Assembly: GCF_001651875.1 (NCBI RefSeq) | Contig: NZ_LNQB01000066.1 | Span: 47,059-111,058, forward strand | Origin: Sinorhizobium saheli | GTDB lineage: Bacteria > Pseudomonadota > Alphaproteobacteria > Rhizobiales > Rhizobiaceae | Length of the DNA stretch: 64,000 nt | Direction of reading: 5' to 3' | Part shown: positions 7,954 through 17,184 of the stretch, piece after piece | Numbering within the stretch: the first letter of the stretch is position 1 | Layout of the letters: each line of letters starts with the position of its first letter | Position numbers and translations under genes: made by a program | The notes under the pieces: generated by a model | Database searches by the model: none | The model's input: only the letters and a program-made list of their open reading frames with translations | What the model was told of the DNA's origin: nothing

Positions 7954-8964
7954 GTGGGATCACTTGAACTCAAATCCATCCGCAAGGCCTACGGCGGCCA
8001 TGAGGTGCTGAAGGGCATCGACCTCGAGGTGAAGGACGGCGAATTCGTCATCTTCGTCGGCCCCTCGGGCTGCGGAAAATCGACCCTCTTGCGCACCATC
8101 GCCGGCCTCGAGGACGCGACCTCCGGCAGCGTGCAGATCGACGGCGAAGAGGTCGGCCATGTCGCGCCCGCCAAGCGCGGCATCGCCATGGTGTTCCAGT
8201 CCTATGCGCTCTATCCGCACCTGACGGTGAAGGACAATATGGGCCTGGGCTTGAAGCAGGCCGGCGCGCCCAAGGCCGAGATCGAGGAGAGGATCGCCAA
8301 GGCGGCGGGGATGCTGTCGCTGGAGCCCTATCTCGCCCGCCGTCCGGCCGAGCTTTCCGGCGGCCAGCGCCAGCGCGTGGCGATCGGCCGCGCGATCGTG
8401 CGCGAACCGAAACTCTTCCTCTTCGACGAGCCGCTCTCGAACCTCGACGCGGCGCTGCGCGTCAACACGCGGCTGGAGATCGCGCGGCTGCATCGCAGCC
8501 TCAAGGCGACGATGATCTACGTCACCCACGACCAGGTCGAGGCGATGACGCTCGCCGACAAGATCGTCGTGCTCAATGCCGGCCAGATCGAGCAGGTCGG
8601 CTCGCCGATGGAACTCTACAACCGCCCGGCCAACCTCTTCGTCGCCGGCTTCATCGGCTCGCCGCAGATGAATTTCATCGACGGCGCGAAGCTCGGCGAC
8701 GGCGCGGCAAAGACGATCGGCATCCGCCCCGAACATATCGGGCTCTCCCGCGACGGCGGCGAATGGAAGGGCAAGGTCATCCATGTCGAGCATCTCGGCG
8801 CCGACACCATCGTCTATCTGGAAACGGAAACGGTCGGCACGCTGACCGTCCGGCTCTTCGGCGAGCACCGCTACGCCGCCGACGATGTCGCCTACGCGAC
8901 GCCGGTCATCGGCAGCATGCACCGCTTCGACACCGATGGGCGGGTGGTCAATTCCGGTCCGTGA
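7954..8964 (+). CDS. ABC sugar transporter ATP-binding protein (MalK/UgpC type)
   Basis: 336 residues. Walker [10 protein letters not shown] (36-44), signature [14 protein letters not shown] near 133, Walker [14 protein letters not shown] near 155, and the H-loop [12 protein letters not shown] near 190 are all intact. A C-terminal TOBE/OB region (about 235-336) is present but somewhat short compared with MalK. GTG start at 7954 after GAAGAGGGCGA. Last gene of the murQ operon and the energy subunit for the two permeases. Homologues are often shared between several sugar importers. Confidence 0.92.
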   Translation: MGSLELKSIRKAYGGHEVLKGIDLEVKDGEFVIFVGPSGCGKSTLLRTIAGLEDATSGSVQIDGEEVGHVAPAKRGIAMVFQSYALYPHLTVKDNMGLGLKQAGAPKAEIEERIAKAAGMLSLEPYLARRPAELSGGQRQRVAIGRAIVREPKLFLFDEPLSNLDAALRVNTRLEIARLHRSLKATMIYVTHDQVEAMTLADKIVVLNAGQIEQVGSPMELYNRPANLFVAGFIGSPQMNFIDGAKLGDGAAKTIGIRPEHIGLSRDGGEWKGKVIHVEHLGADTIVYLETETVGTLTVRLFGEHRYAADDVAYATPVIGSMHRFDTDGRVVNSGP

Positions 8965-9006
8965 TCGCCGACTGCGGATCGCCCCTCACCCTCGGCAGGG
9001 AATTTC

Positions 9007-9116
9007 GCCCCTCACCCTGGCCCTCTTCTCGCAAGCGGGGCGAGGGGACACCGTCGGCATTCTGCAGCCGGCGTATATGGCGGTGCGGGGGGCGCGGCAG
9101 CGGCATGAGGGCCGCT
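9007..9116. repeat. GC-rich rhizobial palindromic repeat
   Basis: The segment contains CCCCTCACCCTGGCCCTC and a downstream mate GCGGCAGCGGCATGAGGG that recur in other gaps of this window (16.1, 27.4 and 61.5 kb). It lies between the end of the sugar operon and the next gene and probably acts as a transcript end or 3' structure. Confidence 0.6.
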
Positions 9117-9197
9117 CCGCCAGCATCATCTTTGCTTCGCGGCGCTCCAAGAGCACCACCTGACGGGCGGCGGGAACTCCAGCCGTGAAGGCGCGTT

Positions 9198-10751
9198 GTG
9201 CCAGAACAGCAACCGCCGAGATTCGCCATGAACGCCGCGAAGGAACTGAGCCGCTCGCTCTGGATGGAGCACAGGATAAATCACCAGGGCCCGCCGCTCG
9301 CGGGCGACTTGACGACCGAGGTGCTCGTCATCGGCGCCGGCATCGCCGGCCTTTCCTGCGCTTACGAACTGGTGCGCTCGGGCCATCAGGTGGCGGTGGT
9401 GGATCGCGGGGCCTTGGGCGGCGGCATGACCGCGCGCACCAGCGCCCATCTCGCCTTCGAGCTCGACGACTTTTTCGAGGAGTTGCGTTCGCTGCGGGGA
9501 GAGGATGCCTGCCGGCAGTATTATGAAAGCCAATGCGCGGCGGTCGATCGCATCGAGGAGATTTGCCGCGAGGAGGCGATCGACTGCGATTTCGCGCGGA
9601 TAGACGGCTACTTCGTTCCGGCGGAAGGGAGGGACGTCGACTATCTGCGAAAGGAGCTTGATGCGGCCCATGCCGCAGGCTTCGCCGATGCCGAATGGGT
9701 CGCGGCCGGCCCCGGCTTCTGGAGCTCCGGACCGGCGCTGCGCTTCCCGCGCCAGGGTCGCTTCCACCCGCTGAAATACCTCGACGGGCTCGTCCGCAGC
9801 CTGGAACGTCACGGCGCCGCTCTCTATCCGGAAACCCCGATCGTCGGCCTGGAGGAGAAGGACGGTCGCGTTGATGCCGTGACCGGCGCCGGCCGGACCA
9901 TCAGGGCCGCTCAGGTCGTCGTGGCGACAAATTCGCCATTCCACCTCCGCATCCCCATCCACACCAAGCAGGCTCCCTACCGCACCTATGTGATCGCCGG
10001 CCCGGTTCCCAGGGGTGCCGCCCCGGATGCGCTCATCTGGGACACGCTGGAGCCCGCCTACCATTACGTTCGTATCCAGCCTGGAGCCGAAGCGGACACG
10101 CTGATCGTCGGTGGTGAGGATCACAAGACCGGCGAGGCGGACGACATGGATGAGCGCCTCGGTCGCCTCGAGGCCTGGACCAGGGAGCGCTTCCCGGAAC
10201 TCGGCCCGATAGGACACAAATGGTCCGGTCAGGTTTTCGAGCCCTCGGACTACGCGCCGTTCCTGGGAAGAAGCCCCGGCCACGACCAGGTCTATCTCAT
10301 CACCGGAGACAGCGGCGAAGGCCTTACCACGGGCGTGGCCGGAGCCCTCATGATCCGGGAGCTGATCGACGAGGGCGGCAGCCGCTGGTCCGGCGTCTAT
10401 GACCCCGATCGCCTGATGCTGCGCGGCGCCGTCGAGTTCGTGAAGGAGAACGCCGACGCTGCAAGGCACTGGGCTGCTCACCTCGGCAGTGCGGAAGTCG
10501 GCTCGCTCGACGCGATACCTCCCGGCGAGGGCGGCCTGGTCAAGCTCGACGGCAAAATGACGGCCGCCTATCGGAACGGCGACGGCGATCTCAAGCTATT
10601 GAGCGCAAGTTGCACCCATATGGGCTGCGTGGTGCGTTGGAACCGCTTCGAGCGGTGCTGGGATTGCCCGTGTCATGGCTCCCATTTTTCTGTGGATGGC
10701 GAACCGCTCCAGGGCCCGGCCTTCAAGCCGCTCGCAAAGGTCGCCCCGTGA
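9198..10751 (+). CDS. FAD-dependent oxidoreductase with C-terminal Rieske domain
   Basis: 517 residues. The DAO-type FAD fold opens with VLVIGAGIAGLSCAYELV (about 44-61). A Rieske [2Fe-2S] domain occupies roughly the last 95 residues with CTHMGC and CPCHGSHF, the C-x-H and C-x2-H ligand pairs complete. This arrangement, with a glycine-oxidase/DadA-like part first and the Rieske part last, is found in many bacteria, but the substrate is not known to me. GTG at 9198 has GAAGG upstream; an ATG at 9228 would remove ten residues. It stands alone between palindromic repeats and the efflux cluster. Confidence 0.85.
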   Translation: MPEQQPPRFAMNAAKELSRSLWMEHRINHQGPPLAGDLTTEVLVIGAGIAGLSCAYELVRSGHQVAVVDRGALGGGMTARTSAHLAFELDDFFEELRSLRGEDACRQYYESQCAAVDRIEEICREEAIDCDFARIDGYFVPAEGRDVDYLRKELDAAHAAGFADAEWVAAGPGFWSSGPALRFPRQGRFHPLKYLDGLVRSLERHGAALYPETPIVGLEEKDGRVDAVTGAGRTIRAAQVVVATNSPFHLRIPIHTKQAPYRTYVIAGPVPRGAAPDALIWDTLEPAYHYVRIQPGAEADTLIVGGEDHKTGEADDMDERLGRLEAWTRERFPELGPIGHKWSGQVFEPSDYAPFLGRSPGHDQVYLITGDSGEGLTTGVAGALMIRELIDEGGSRWSGVYDPDRLMLRGAVEFVKENADAARHWAAHLGSAEVGSLDAIPPGEGGLVKLDGKMTAAYRNGDGDLKLLSASCTHMGCVVRWNRFERCWDCPCHGSHFSVDGEPLQGPAFKPLAKVAP

Positions 10752-10895
10752 CCCGGTGAGCCCCGGGCGTCCCGACCACGAGCAGCAGGCGCCGGGCGAC
10801 AGGTGTTGCGTGCATCGAAGCGCCGCGCTCGAATTCTCTGGTTGTCCTGTTGCGCCCCCGGCAAGAAACTCCGTTGCACTGCGGCAGAAATTAAC

Positions 10896-10913
10896 ATACA
10901 TTTGTGTTTGTAT
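10896..10913. promoter_or_regulatory. Palindromic candidate operator/promoter of the efflux operon
   Basis: ATACATTTGTGTTTGTAT is a near palindrome with 5-base arms ATACA/TGTAT inside an AT-rich island, about 120 bases before acrA. TetR repressors of RND pumps (AcrR, TtgR) use comparable AT-rich palindromes containing TACAAACA-like halves. A TetR gene ends this cluster. Binding is inferred. Confidence 0.45.
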
Positions 10914-11033
10914 ATTAGCTTTCCGGTATTTTCCCGAGACCGATACCGGCTCCGCTTCACCTCCCTTTCGGACCGCGCAGCGCCAGCCCGAGCGCAGCGG
11001 CTGCGGCCGGTCCTCGAAACATGGACATTCGCG

Positions 11034-12233
11034 ATGCGCATGAACCGACCGATACTGGCCGCCTCGCTGGCTACCGTGATTTTTCTCGCCGGCTGCCAGA
11101 AGAACGAAGAGCAGCAGGCCGCAACGCCGGCCTTTCCTCCGGCGCCGGTTGCCGTCTACACGACGAGGACGGAACCGCTGCCGATCACCAACGAGCTGCC
11201 GGGCCGCATCACCGCGACCCGCATCGCGGAAGTGCGGCCGCGCGTTTCCGGCATCGTGGTGGAACGGGTGTTCGAGCAGGGCTCGAGGGTCAAGGAGGGC
11301 GACGTGCTCTACCGGATCGACCCGGCACCGTTCCAGGTCAAGGTCGACAGTGCCGAGGCGACGCTGAAGCGCGCGATCGCGGTGCGCGACCAGGCCCGGC
11401 AGACGCTCGACCGCCAGTCGCGCCTGAAGGAGGCGCAGGTTACCGCCGTGCAGCAATATGACGATGCCGTGGCGGTCCTCGCGCAGGCCGAGGCCGATGT
11501 CGGCATCGCCGAGGCGGGCCTCGCCGAGGCGAAGCTCAATCTGCAATATGCCAATGTCACCGCGCCGATCAGCGGCCGCATCGGCCGGGCGCTGATCACC
11601 GAGGGCGCCCTCGTCAACACCAATGACACGCAGTATCTCGCGACGATCCAGCAGCTCGACCCGATCTATGCCGACTTCACCCAATCGGCGACCGACCTCA
11701 TCCGCCTGCGCAAGGCGCTCCAGGACGGCCAGCTGATGAGCGCCAGGGATGAGGCGGAGGTGCGGCTGATCCTCGATGACGGCACGTCTTATCCGCTCAA
11801 GGGCAGGCTGCTCTTTTCCGAGGCCGCCGTCGACACGACCACCGGCCAGGTGACGTTGCGCGGCGAATTCCCCAACCCGAACAACGATCTTCTGCCGGGC
11901 ATGTATGTGCGCGTGCTGATCCAGCAGGGCCTGCAGAAGGACGCCATCACGGTTCCGCAGCAGGCCGTCCAGCGCAACAATGCCGGCCAGTCGCAGGTCT
12001 ATGTCGTGACCGCCGACAACAAGGTCGAATTCCGCAATGTCACGCTCGGGCGGACGGTCGATAACCGCTGGCAGGTGACCTCCGGCCTCACGTCCGGGGA
12101 AAAGGTCATCGTCGAGGGCTTCCAGAAGGTCGCCCCCGGCGCTGCGGTGGTGCCGACGGCGTGGGACCCGAACGCCAAGCCGGCGACCGAGCAGGCAGCC
12201 GCCGGCGGCAAGGCTGCGACCCAGGTAAAGTGA
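11034..12233 (+). CDS. acrA: RND efflux periplasmic adaptor (AcrA/MexA family, SmeA-like)
   Basis: 399 residues. The N-terminus has a lipoprotein signal ending LAGC (Cys near residue 20), so the protein should be lipid-anchored and periplasmic. Then follow the lipoyl/barrel-sandwich halves (RVSGIVVERVFEQGSRVKEG and YANVTAPISGRIG), the alpha-hairpin between them, and the beta-barrel/membrane-proximal domains. It links the inner-membrane AcrB pump to an outer-membrane channel. ATG at 11034 gives the lipobox the right spacing; the frame is open further upstream but has no signal there. Ten bases separate it from acrB. In S. meliloti this pair is, as I recall, SmeAB, linked to resistance against plant antimicrobials. 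Confidence 0.93.
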   Translation: MRMNRPILAASLATVIFLAGCQKNEEQQAATPAFPPAPVAVYTTRTEPLPITNELPGRITATRIAEVRPRVSGIVVERVFEQGSRVKEGDVLYRIDPAPFQVKVDSAEATLKRAIAVRDQARQTLDRQSRLKEAQVTAVQQYDDAVAVLAQAEADVGIAEAGLAEAKLNLQYANVTAPISGRIGRALITEGALVNTNDTQYLATIQQLDPIYADFTQSATDLIRLRKALQDGQLMSARDEAEVRLILDDGTSYPLKGRLLFSEAAVDTTTGQVTLRGEFPNPNNDLLPGMYVRVLIQQGLQKDAITVPQQAVQRNNAGQSQVYVVTADNKVEFRNVTLGRTVDNRWQVTSGLTSGEKVIVEGFQKVAPGAAVVPTAWDPNAKPATEQAAAGGKAATQVK

Positions 12234-12243
12234 GACCCTGATC

Positions 12244-15200
12244 ATGCCGAGCTTCTTTATCGACAGGCCGATCTTTGCCTGGGTGGTGGCGATCTTCATC
12301 ATGGTCGCCGGCATCATCGCGATCCCGCTGCTGCCGGTGTCGCAATATCCGGACGTCGCGCCGCCGCAGATCTCGATCAACACCACCTATCCCGGCGCCT
12401 CGTCGCAGGACACCTATCAGAGCGTCACGCGCCTGATCGAGGATGAGCTGAACGGCGTCGAGGGGCTGCTCTATTTCGAGTCGACCACGAGCTCCTCCGG
12501 CTCGGTTGAAATCAACGCCACCTTCAACCCCGGCACCGACCCGAGCCAAGCCTCGGTCGACATCCAGAACCGGGTGCAGCGCGTCGAGCCGCGCCTGCCC
12601 GATGCTGTCAAGCAGCAGGGCGTGCAGGTGGACGAGGCCGGTTCAGGCTTCCTGCTGATCATCTCGCTCACCTCGACCGACGGCTCGATGGATGCGGTCG
12701 GCCTCGGCGACTATCTCAGCCGCAACGTCTTGAGCGAAATCCAGCGCGTGCCGGGCGTCGGCCGCGCCCAGCTCTTTGCGACCGAGCGCTCGATGCGCAT
12801 CTGGCTCGACCCGGACAAGATGCTCGGCCTCAACCTGACGGCGGCCGACGTCACCGCGGCGATCCAGGCGCAGAACGCGCAGATCGCCTCGGGCTCGATC
12901 GGCGCGCAGCCGAACCCGATCACCCAGCAGATCGCCGCTCCGGTGGTGATCAAGGGCCAGCTTTCGTCGCCGGAGGAATTCGGCGCCATCGTTCTTCGCG
13001 CCAATGCCGACGGTTCGGCGGTCAGGCTGCGCGACGTCGCCCGCGTCGAGATCGGCGGCGAGACCTATTCCTTCTCGACGCGCCTCAACGGCAAGCCCTC
13101 GGCGGCGATCGCGGTGCAGCTTTCGCCGAGCGGCAACGCGATGTCGACCTCCGCGGCGATCAAGGCGCGCATGGACGAGCTCGCCGAATTCTTCCCGGCC
13201 GGGCTCGAATATTCCATCCCCTACGACACATCGCCCTTCGTGAAGGTGTCGATCGAAAAGGTGCTGCATACGCTTCTCGAGGCGGTGGGGCTCGTCTTCG
13301 TGGTGATGTTCCTGTTCCTGCAGAACATCCGCTACACGATCATCCCGACCATCGTCGTGCCGGTCGCCCTTCTCGGCACCTCGGCGGTCATGCTGGCGAT
13401 GGGCTTCTCGATCAACGTGCTCACCATGTTCGGCATGGTGCTGGCGATCGGCATCCTCGTCGACGATGCGATCATCGTCGTCGAGAACGTCGAACGCATC
13501 ATGTCACAGGAGGGGCTGACGCCGAAGGAGGCGACCCGCAAGGCGATGAAGCAGATCACCGGTGCGGTGATCGGCATCACGCTGGTCTTGTCCTCGGTGT
13601 TCATTCCGATGGCCTTCTTCCCCGGCGCCGTCGGCGTCATCTATCGCCAGTTCAGCCTGACCATGGTCGTCTCGATCCTGTTCTCCGCGCTCTTGGCGCT
13701 GTCGCTGACGCCGGCGCTCTGCGCGAGCTTCCTGAAGCAGGTGCCGAAGGGCCACCATCACGCCAAGCGCGGCTTCTTCGGCTGGTTCAACCGCGGTTTC
13801 GACCGGACCTCGCATGGCTATACGCGCCTCGTGCACGGCGTGGTCCATCGCACCGGCCGCTTCATGATCATCTACCTGGCGCTGCTCGTCGGCCTCGGCT
13901 GGGCGTTCATGCGGCTGCCCTCCTCCTTCCTGCCGGACGAGGACCAGGGTTACGTCATCGTCATGATGCAACTGCCGTCGGAGGCGACCGGCAACCGCAC
14001 GACGGAGGTGATCGAGCAGGCGGAAACGATCTTCGGCCAGGAGCCGGCGGTCAACACGATCGTCGCGATCAACGGTTTCTCCTTCTTCGGCACCGGCCAG
14101 AATGCCGGCCTCGCCTTCGTGACGCTGAAGGACTGGAGCGAGCGCGGTGCCGACAACGCCGCCCAGGCGATCGCCGGCCGCGCGACGATGGCGATGAGCC
14201 AGATCAAGGATGCGATCAGCTTCGCGCTGTCGCCTCCGGCGATCCAGGGCCTCGGCACCACCGGCGGCTTCTCCTTCCGCCTGCAGGATCGCGGCGGTCT
14301 CGGGGAAACGGCGCTGGCCGAGGCACGCGACCAGCTCCTCGGCCTTGCCGCCCAGAGCAAGGTGCTGGCCGGCGTCCGCTTCGAGGGCATGCCCGATGCG
14401 GCGCAGGTGAGCGTCACGATCGACCGCGAGAAGGCGAACACCTTCGGCGTGACCTTTGCCGATATCAACTCGACCATCTCGACCAATCTCGGCTCGTCCT
14501 ATGTCAACGACTTCCCGAATGCCGGCCGCATGCAGAGGGTGACCGTGCAGGCCGACGAGACGAAGCGCATGCAGACGGCGGACCTTTTGAACCTGAACGT
14601 CCGCAATTCCAATGGCGGGATGGTCCCGCTCTCCGCCTTCGCAAGCGTCGAATGGGTCAAGGCGCCGACGCAGACGGTCGGCTATAACGGCTACCCGGCG
14701 GTGCGCCTCAGCGGCCAGGCGGCGCCCGGCTATTCCTCCGGCGATGCGATTGCCGAGATGGAGCGCCTGGCGGCTCAGCTTCCGGCGGGCTTCGGCTACG
14801 AGTGGACCGGCCAGTCCTTGCAGGAAATCCAGTCCGGCTCGCAGGCGCCGCTCCTGATCGCGCTCTCCTGCCTGCTCGTCTTCTTGTGCCTGGCCGCACT
14901 TTACGAGAGCTGGTCCATCCCGGTCTCGGTCATCATGGTCGTGCCGCTGGGCGTAATCGGCGCCGTGCTCGCGGTGACGCTCCGCGACATGCCGAACGAC
15001 GTCTACTTCAAGGTCGGCCTGATCGCCATCATCGGGCTCTCGGCGAAGAACGCCATCCTGATCATCGAGTTCGCAAAGGAACTCCGCGAACAGGGCAAGT
15101 CGCTGGTCGATGCGACGCTGGAGGCGGCGCATCTGCGCTTCCGGCCGATCCTGATGACCTCGCTCGCCTTCACCCTCGGGGTGCTGCCGCTGGCGATCGC

Positions 15201-15381
15201 GACGGGGGCGAGCTCCGGCAGCCAGCGCGCCATCGGCACCGGGGTGATGGGCGGCATGATCTCGGCGACGGTGCTGGCGGTCCTCTTCGTGCCGGTCTTC
15301 TTCGTGTTCATCATGAAGTTCTTCGGGCGGAGAAAGGCGGATGAAACAGCTACGGACGAATCCGTAAGCCCCGCCGAATGA
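12244..15381 (+). CDS. acrB: RND multidrug efflux transporter (AcrB/MexB family, SmeB-like)
   Basis: 1045 residues, full family length. The first membrane helix (about 10-30) is followed by the large periplasmic pore domain, helices near 340-540, the second periplasmic domain and a C-terminal helix cluster. The proton-relay pair is seen in GILVDDAIIVVENVERI around residue 406. It exports hydrophobic drugs through the periplasm, driven by the proton gradient, in a trimer with AcrA and an outer-membrane protein that is not encoded here. Overall features are HAE1-type. The TetR gene follows after 52 bases. Confidence 0.96.
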   Translation: MPSFFIDRPIFAWVVAIFIMVAGIIAIPLLPVSQYPDVAPPQISINTTYPGASSQDTYQSVTRLIEDELNGVEGLLYFESTTSSSGSVEINATFNPGTDPSQASVDIQNRVQRVEPRLPDAVKQQGVQVDEAGSGFLLIISLTSTDGSMDAVGLGDYLSRNVLSEIQRVPGVGRAQLFATERSMRIWLDPDKMLGLNLTAADVTAAIQAQNAQIASGSIGAQPNPITQQIAAPVVIKGQLSSPEEFGAIVLRANADGSAVRLRDVARVEIGGETYSFSTRLNGKPSAAIAVQLSPSGNAMSTSAAIKARMDELAEFFPAGLEYSIPYDTSPFVKVSIEKVLHTLLEAVGLVFVVMFLFLQNIRYTIIPTIVVPVALLGTSAVMLAMGFSINVLTMFGMVLAIGILVDDAIIVVENVERIMSQEGLTPKEATRKAMKQITGAVIGITLVLSSVFIPMAFFPGAVGVIYRQFSLTMVVSILFSALLALSLTPALCASFLKQVPKGHHHAKRGFFGWFNRGFDRTSHGYTRLVHGVVHRTGRFMIIYLALLVGLGWAFMRLPSSFLPDEDQGYVIVMMQLPSEATGNRTTEVIEQAETIFGQEPAVNTIVAINGFSFFGTGQNAGLAFVTLKDWSERGADNAAQAIAGRATMAMSQIKDAISFALSPPAIQGLGTTGGFSFRLQDRGGLGETALAEARDQLLGLAAQSKVLAGVRFEGMPDAAQVSVTIDREKANTFGVTFADINSTISTNLGSSYVNDFPNAGRMQRVTVQADETKRMQTADLLNLNVRNSNGGMVPLSAFASVEWVKAPTQTVGYNGYPAVRLSGQAAPGYSSGDAIAEMERLAAQLPAGFGYEWTGQSLQEIQSGSQAPLLIALSCLLVFLCLAALYESWSIPVSVIMVVPLGVIGAVLAVTLRDMPNDVYFKVGLIAIIGLSAKNAILIIEFAKELREQGKSLVDATLEAAHLRFRPILMTSLAFTLGVLPLAIATGASSGSQRAIGTGVMGGMISATVLAVLFVPVFFVFIMKFFGRRKADETATDESVSPAE

Positions 15382-15433
15382 CGATCGATGACGGCCCGCC
15401 TTCACCGGCGGGCCGTTCTGCAAGGAGAATAGC

Positions 15434-16069
15434 ATGCGCCGAACCAAGGCCGATGCCGAGGCAACACGACAGAAGATCCTGAACGCCGCCGAGCGAATGT
15501 TCTACTTCAAGGGCGTCTCGAACACGACGCTCGAAGACGTCGCGAAGGAAGCCGGCGTCACGCGCGGCGCCATCTACTGGCATTTCGCCAACAAGACCGA
15601 TCTCTTCCTCGCCCTCTACCAGGCGGTGCCGCTGCCGCATGAGGACATGATCGCCCGCGAGATCGAAACCGAAGCCTTCGACACGCTCGCCATCGTCGAG
15701 AGCGCGACCAGCGATTGGCTCGAGACGCTTGCGAGAGACGAGCAGCGGCAGCGCATCCTCGCGATCATGCTGCGCTGCGACTACGACAACGACATGTCCA
15801 TGGTCCTCGAACGCCAGAGGGAAATCGACGAGCGCCATGATGCGACGCTCGAGCTCGCCTTTACGCGTGCGCTCGAAAGGGGGCAGCTGCAGGAGAGCTG
15901 GACACCGTCCTCCGCCACCCGGGCGCTGCGCTGGATGATGATGGGGCTCTGCACCGAATGGCTGCTCTTCGGCCGCCGCTTCGACCTCGTCGCCGAGGGA
16001 CGCGACGCGCTCCGCCGCCTCTTCACCAGTTTCCGGCAGGTGCGGGCCGAGACGCTGGAAGTCTCATAA
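15434..16069 (+). CDS. TetR-family repressor of the efflux operon (AcrR/SmeR-like)
   Basis: 211 residues. The TetR helix-turn-helix is clear at about 12-58 (ILNAAERMFYFKGVSNTTLE, then AGVTRGAIYWHFANKTDLF). The C-terminal ligand domain resembles AcrR/TtgR types. AAGGAGAATAGC precedes the ATG. It lies co-oriented behind acrB, which suggests local repression of acrAB through a palindrome such as 10896-10913. The ligand is unknown. Confidence 0.9.
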   Translation: MRRTKADAEATRQKILNAAERMFYFKGVSNTTLEDVAKEAGVTRGAIYWHFANKTDLFLALYQAVPLPHEDMIAREIETEAFDTLAIVESATSDWLETLARDEQRQRILAIMLRCDYDNDMSMVLERQREIDERHDATLELAFTRALERGQLQESWTPSSATRALRWMMMGLCTEWLLFGRRFDLVAEGRDALRRLFTSFRQVRAETLEVS

Positions 16070-16102
16070 TATGCCAGAAAAGTGGGGTTGCGGTGAAATT
16101 TG

Positions 16103-16247
16103 CCCCTCACCCTGGCCTCTCCGCGCGCGGTCGCGCCCGGGGAGAGGGGACGGGGAATTGCTCGCCGCCGCCTGCTGCGGAACCCGGCGGCGCGGCATCG
16201 CCCCTTCTCCGTTCTGAGGGGAGAAGGTCGCGGCAGCGGGATGAGGG
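16103..16247. repeat. GC-rich rhizobial palindromic repeat
   Basis: Two nested inverted repeats: CCTCTCC...GGAGAGG near 16116-16147, and CCCTTCTCC...GGAGAAGG near 16202-16229. The element ends with TCGCGGCAGCGGGATGAGGG, shared with the copy at 27355-27511. It fills the gap between the convergent TetR and purU genes and may terminate both. Confidence 0.65.
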
Positions 16248-16274
16248 TCAAAGGCGGCAGAAAACCGCTTTACC

Positions 16275-17129
16275 TCAACTGAACACGACCGTCTTGTGGC
16301 CGTTCAGCATGACCCGGCTTTCGAGATGCAGCTTGACGGCGCGGGCGAGGACGCGGCTCTCGATGTCGCGTCCGGTGGCGACGAAATCTTCCGCCGTCAG
16401 GGCGTGGCTGACGCGCTCCGTCTCCTGTTCGATGATCGGCCCCTCGTCGAGATCGGGCGTCACGTAATGGGCGGTCGCGCCGATCAGCTTGACGCCGCGC
16501 TCATGCGCCTGGTGGTAGGGCTTTGCCCCCTTGAAGCTCGGCAGGAAGGAATGGTGGATGTTGATCACCTTGCCGTAGAGCCGCTTCGACAGCCGGTCGG
16601 AGAGAACCTGCATGTAGCGGGCGAGGACGACGAGATCGGCGCCGGTTTCCTGGACGAGCTGCAGCAGTCTTTCCTCCTGCTCCCCCTTGTTGTCCTTCGA
16701 GACCGGCCAGCAGTGATAGGGGATCGCCTCCAGTTCGGCGGTGCGGCGGCTGTCCTCGTGGTTGGAGACGATCGCCACCACCGCGGCGTTCAGCCAGCCG
16801 ACCCGGATCTGGTAGAGGAGGTGCAGAAGCGCATGGTCGAATTTCGACACCATCACGACGATCTTCGGCCGGCGGCCGGCCTCCGTCAGAGTGGTACGCA
16901 TCTGAAACCGCTCCGCCGCCGGCCGCAGCGCCCGCTCGACATCCTCGCGGGTGACCCGCTCCGGCGCCTCGAAGGCGATGCGCATGAAGAAGCTGTTGGT
17001 GCTCCGGTCCCAGAACTGGTTGCTTTCGGCGATATTGGCGCCGAGGCCGGCGAGCTCCGTCGAGATTGCCGCCACGATGCCCGGCCTGTCTTCGCAGGAC
17101 AGCACGAGGATGAAGGTGTTCGACGCCAT
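16275..17129 (-). CDS. purU: Formyltetrahydrofolate deformylase
   Basis: 284 residues. An N-terminal ACT domain (about 5-85, TFILVLSCEDRPGIVAAIS) precedes a formyltransferase-fold catalytic domain with HSFLPSFKGAKPYHQA and AHYVTPDLDEGPIIEQ, typical of PurU. It hydrolyses 10-formyl-THF to formate and THF, balancing one-carbon pools. ATG at 17129 (MASNTF) has GGGAG six bases before it; the in-frame ATG at 17162 would place the coding start inside a structured leader and is less likely. The Shine-Dalgarno bases are part of a stem described separately. Transcribed leftward, convergent to the TetR gene. Confidence 0.93.
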   Translation of the reverse strand: MASNTFILVLSCEDRPGIVAAISTELAGLGANIAESNQFWDRSTNSFFMRIAFEAPERVTREDVERALRPAAERFQMRTTLTEAGRRPKIVVMVSKFDHALLHLLYQIRVGWLNAAVVAIVSNHEDSRRTAELEAIPYHCWPVSKDNKGEQEERLLQLVQETGADLVVLARYMQVLSDRLSKRLYGKVINIHHSFLPSFKGAKPYHQAHERGVKLIGATAHYVTPDLDEGPIIEQETERVSHALTAEDFVATGRDIESRVLARAVKLHLESRVMLNGHKTVVFS

Positions 17130-17184
17130 GATCCGCTCCCGTAGAGAAACCCCGGAAGGCATTTGCCCTCCTCCACGGGTGATC
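17130..17184 (-). ncRNA. Structured purU leader, candidate tetrahydrofolate (THF-II-like) riboswitch
   Basis: On the minus strand, GATC (17184-17181) pairs with GATC (17133-17130) and CCCGT (17179-17175) with ACGGG (17142-17138). Inside is a hairpin GGAGGGC (17171-17165), loop AAAU, GCCUUCC (17160-17154). The outer right arm contains the GGGAG ribosome-binding site of purU, so the fold would hide it. Translation control by SD masking is what is known for THF-II (folE-motif) riboswitches in Rhizobiales, and purU is a folate gene. The assignment to that class is from memory and unverified. Confidence 0.45.

Noticed and set aside
13504..15447. Minus-strand open frame opposite acrB
   Set aside because: Shadow of the RND pump gene; Arg/His/Glu-rich low-complexity product.
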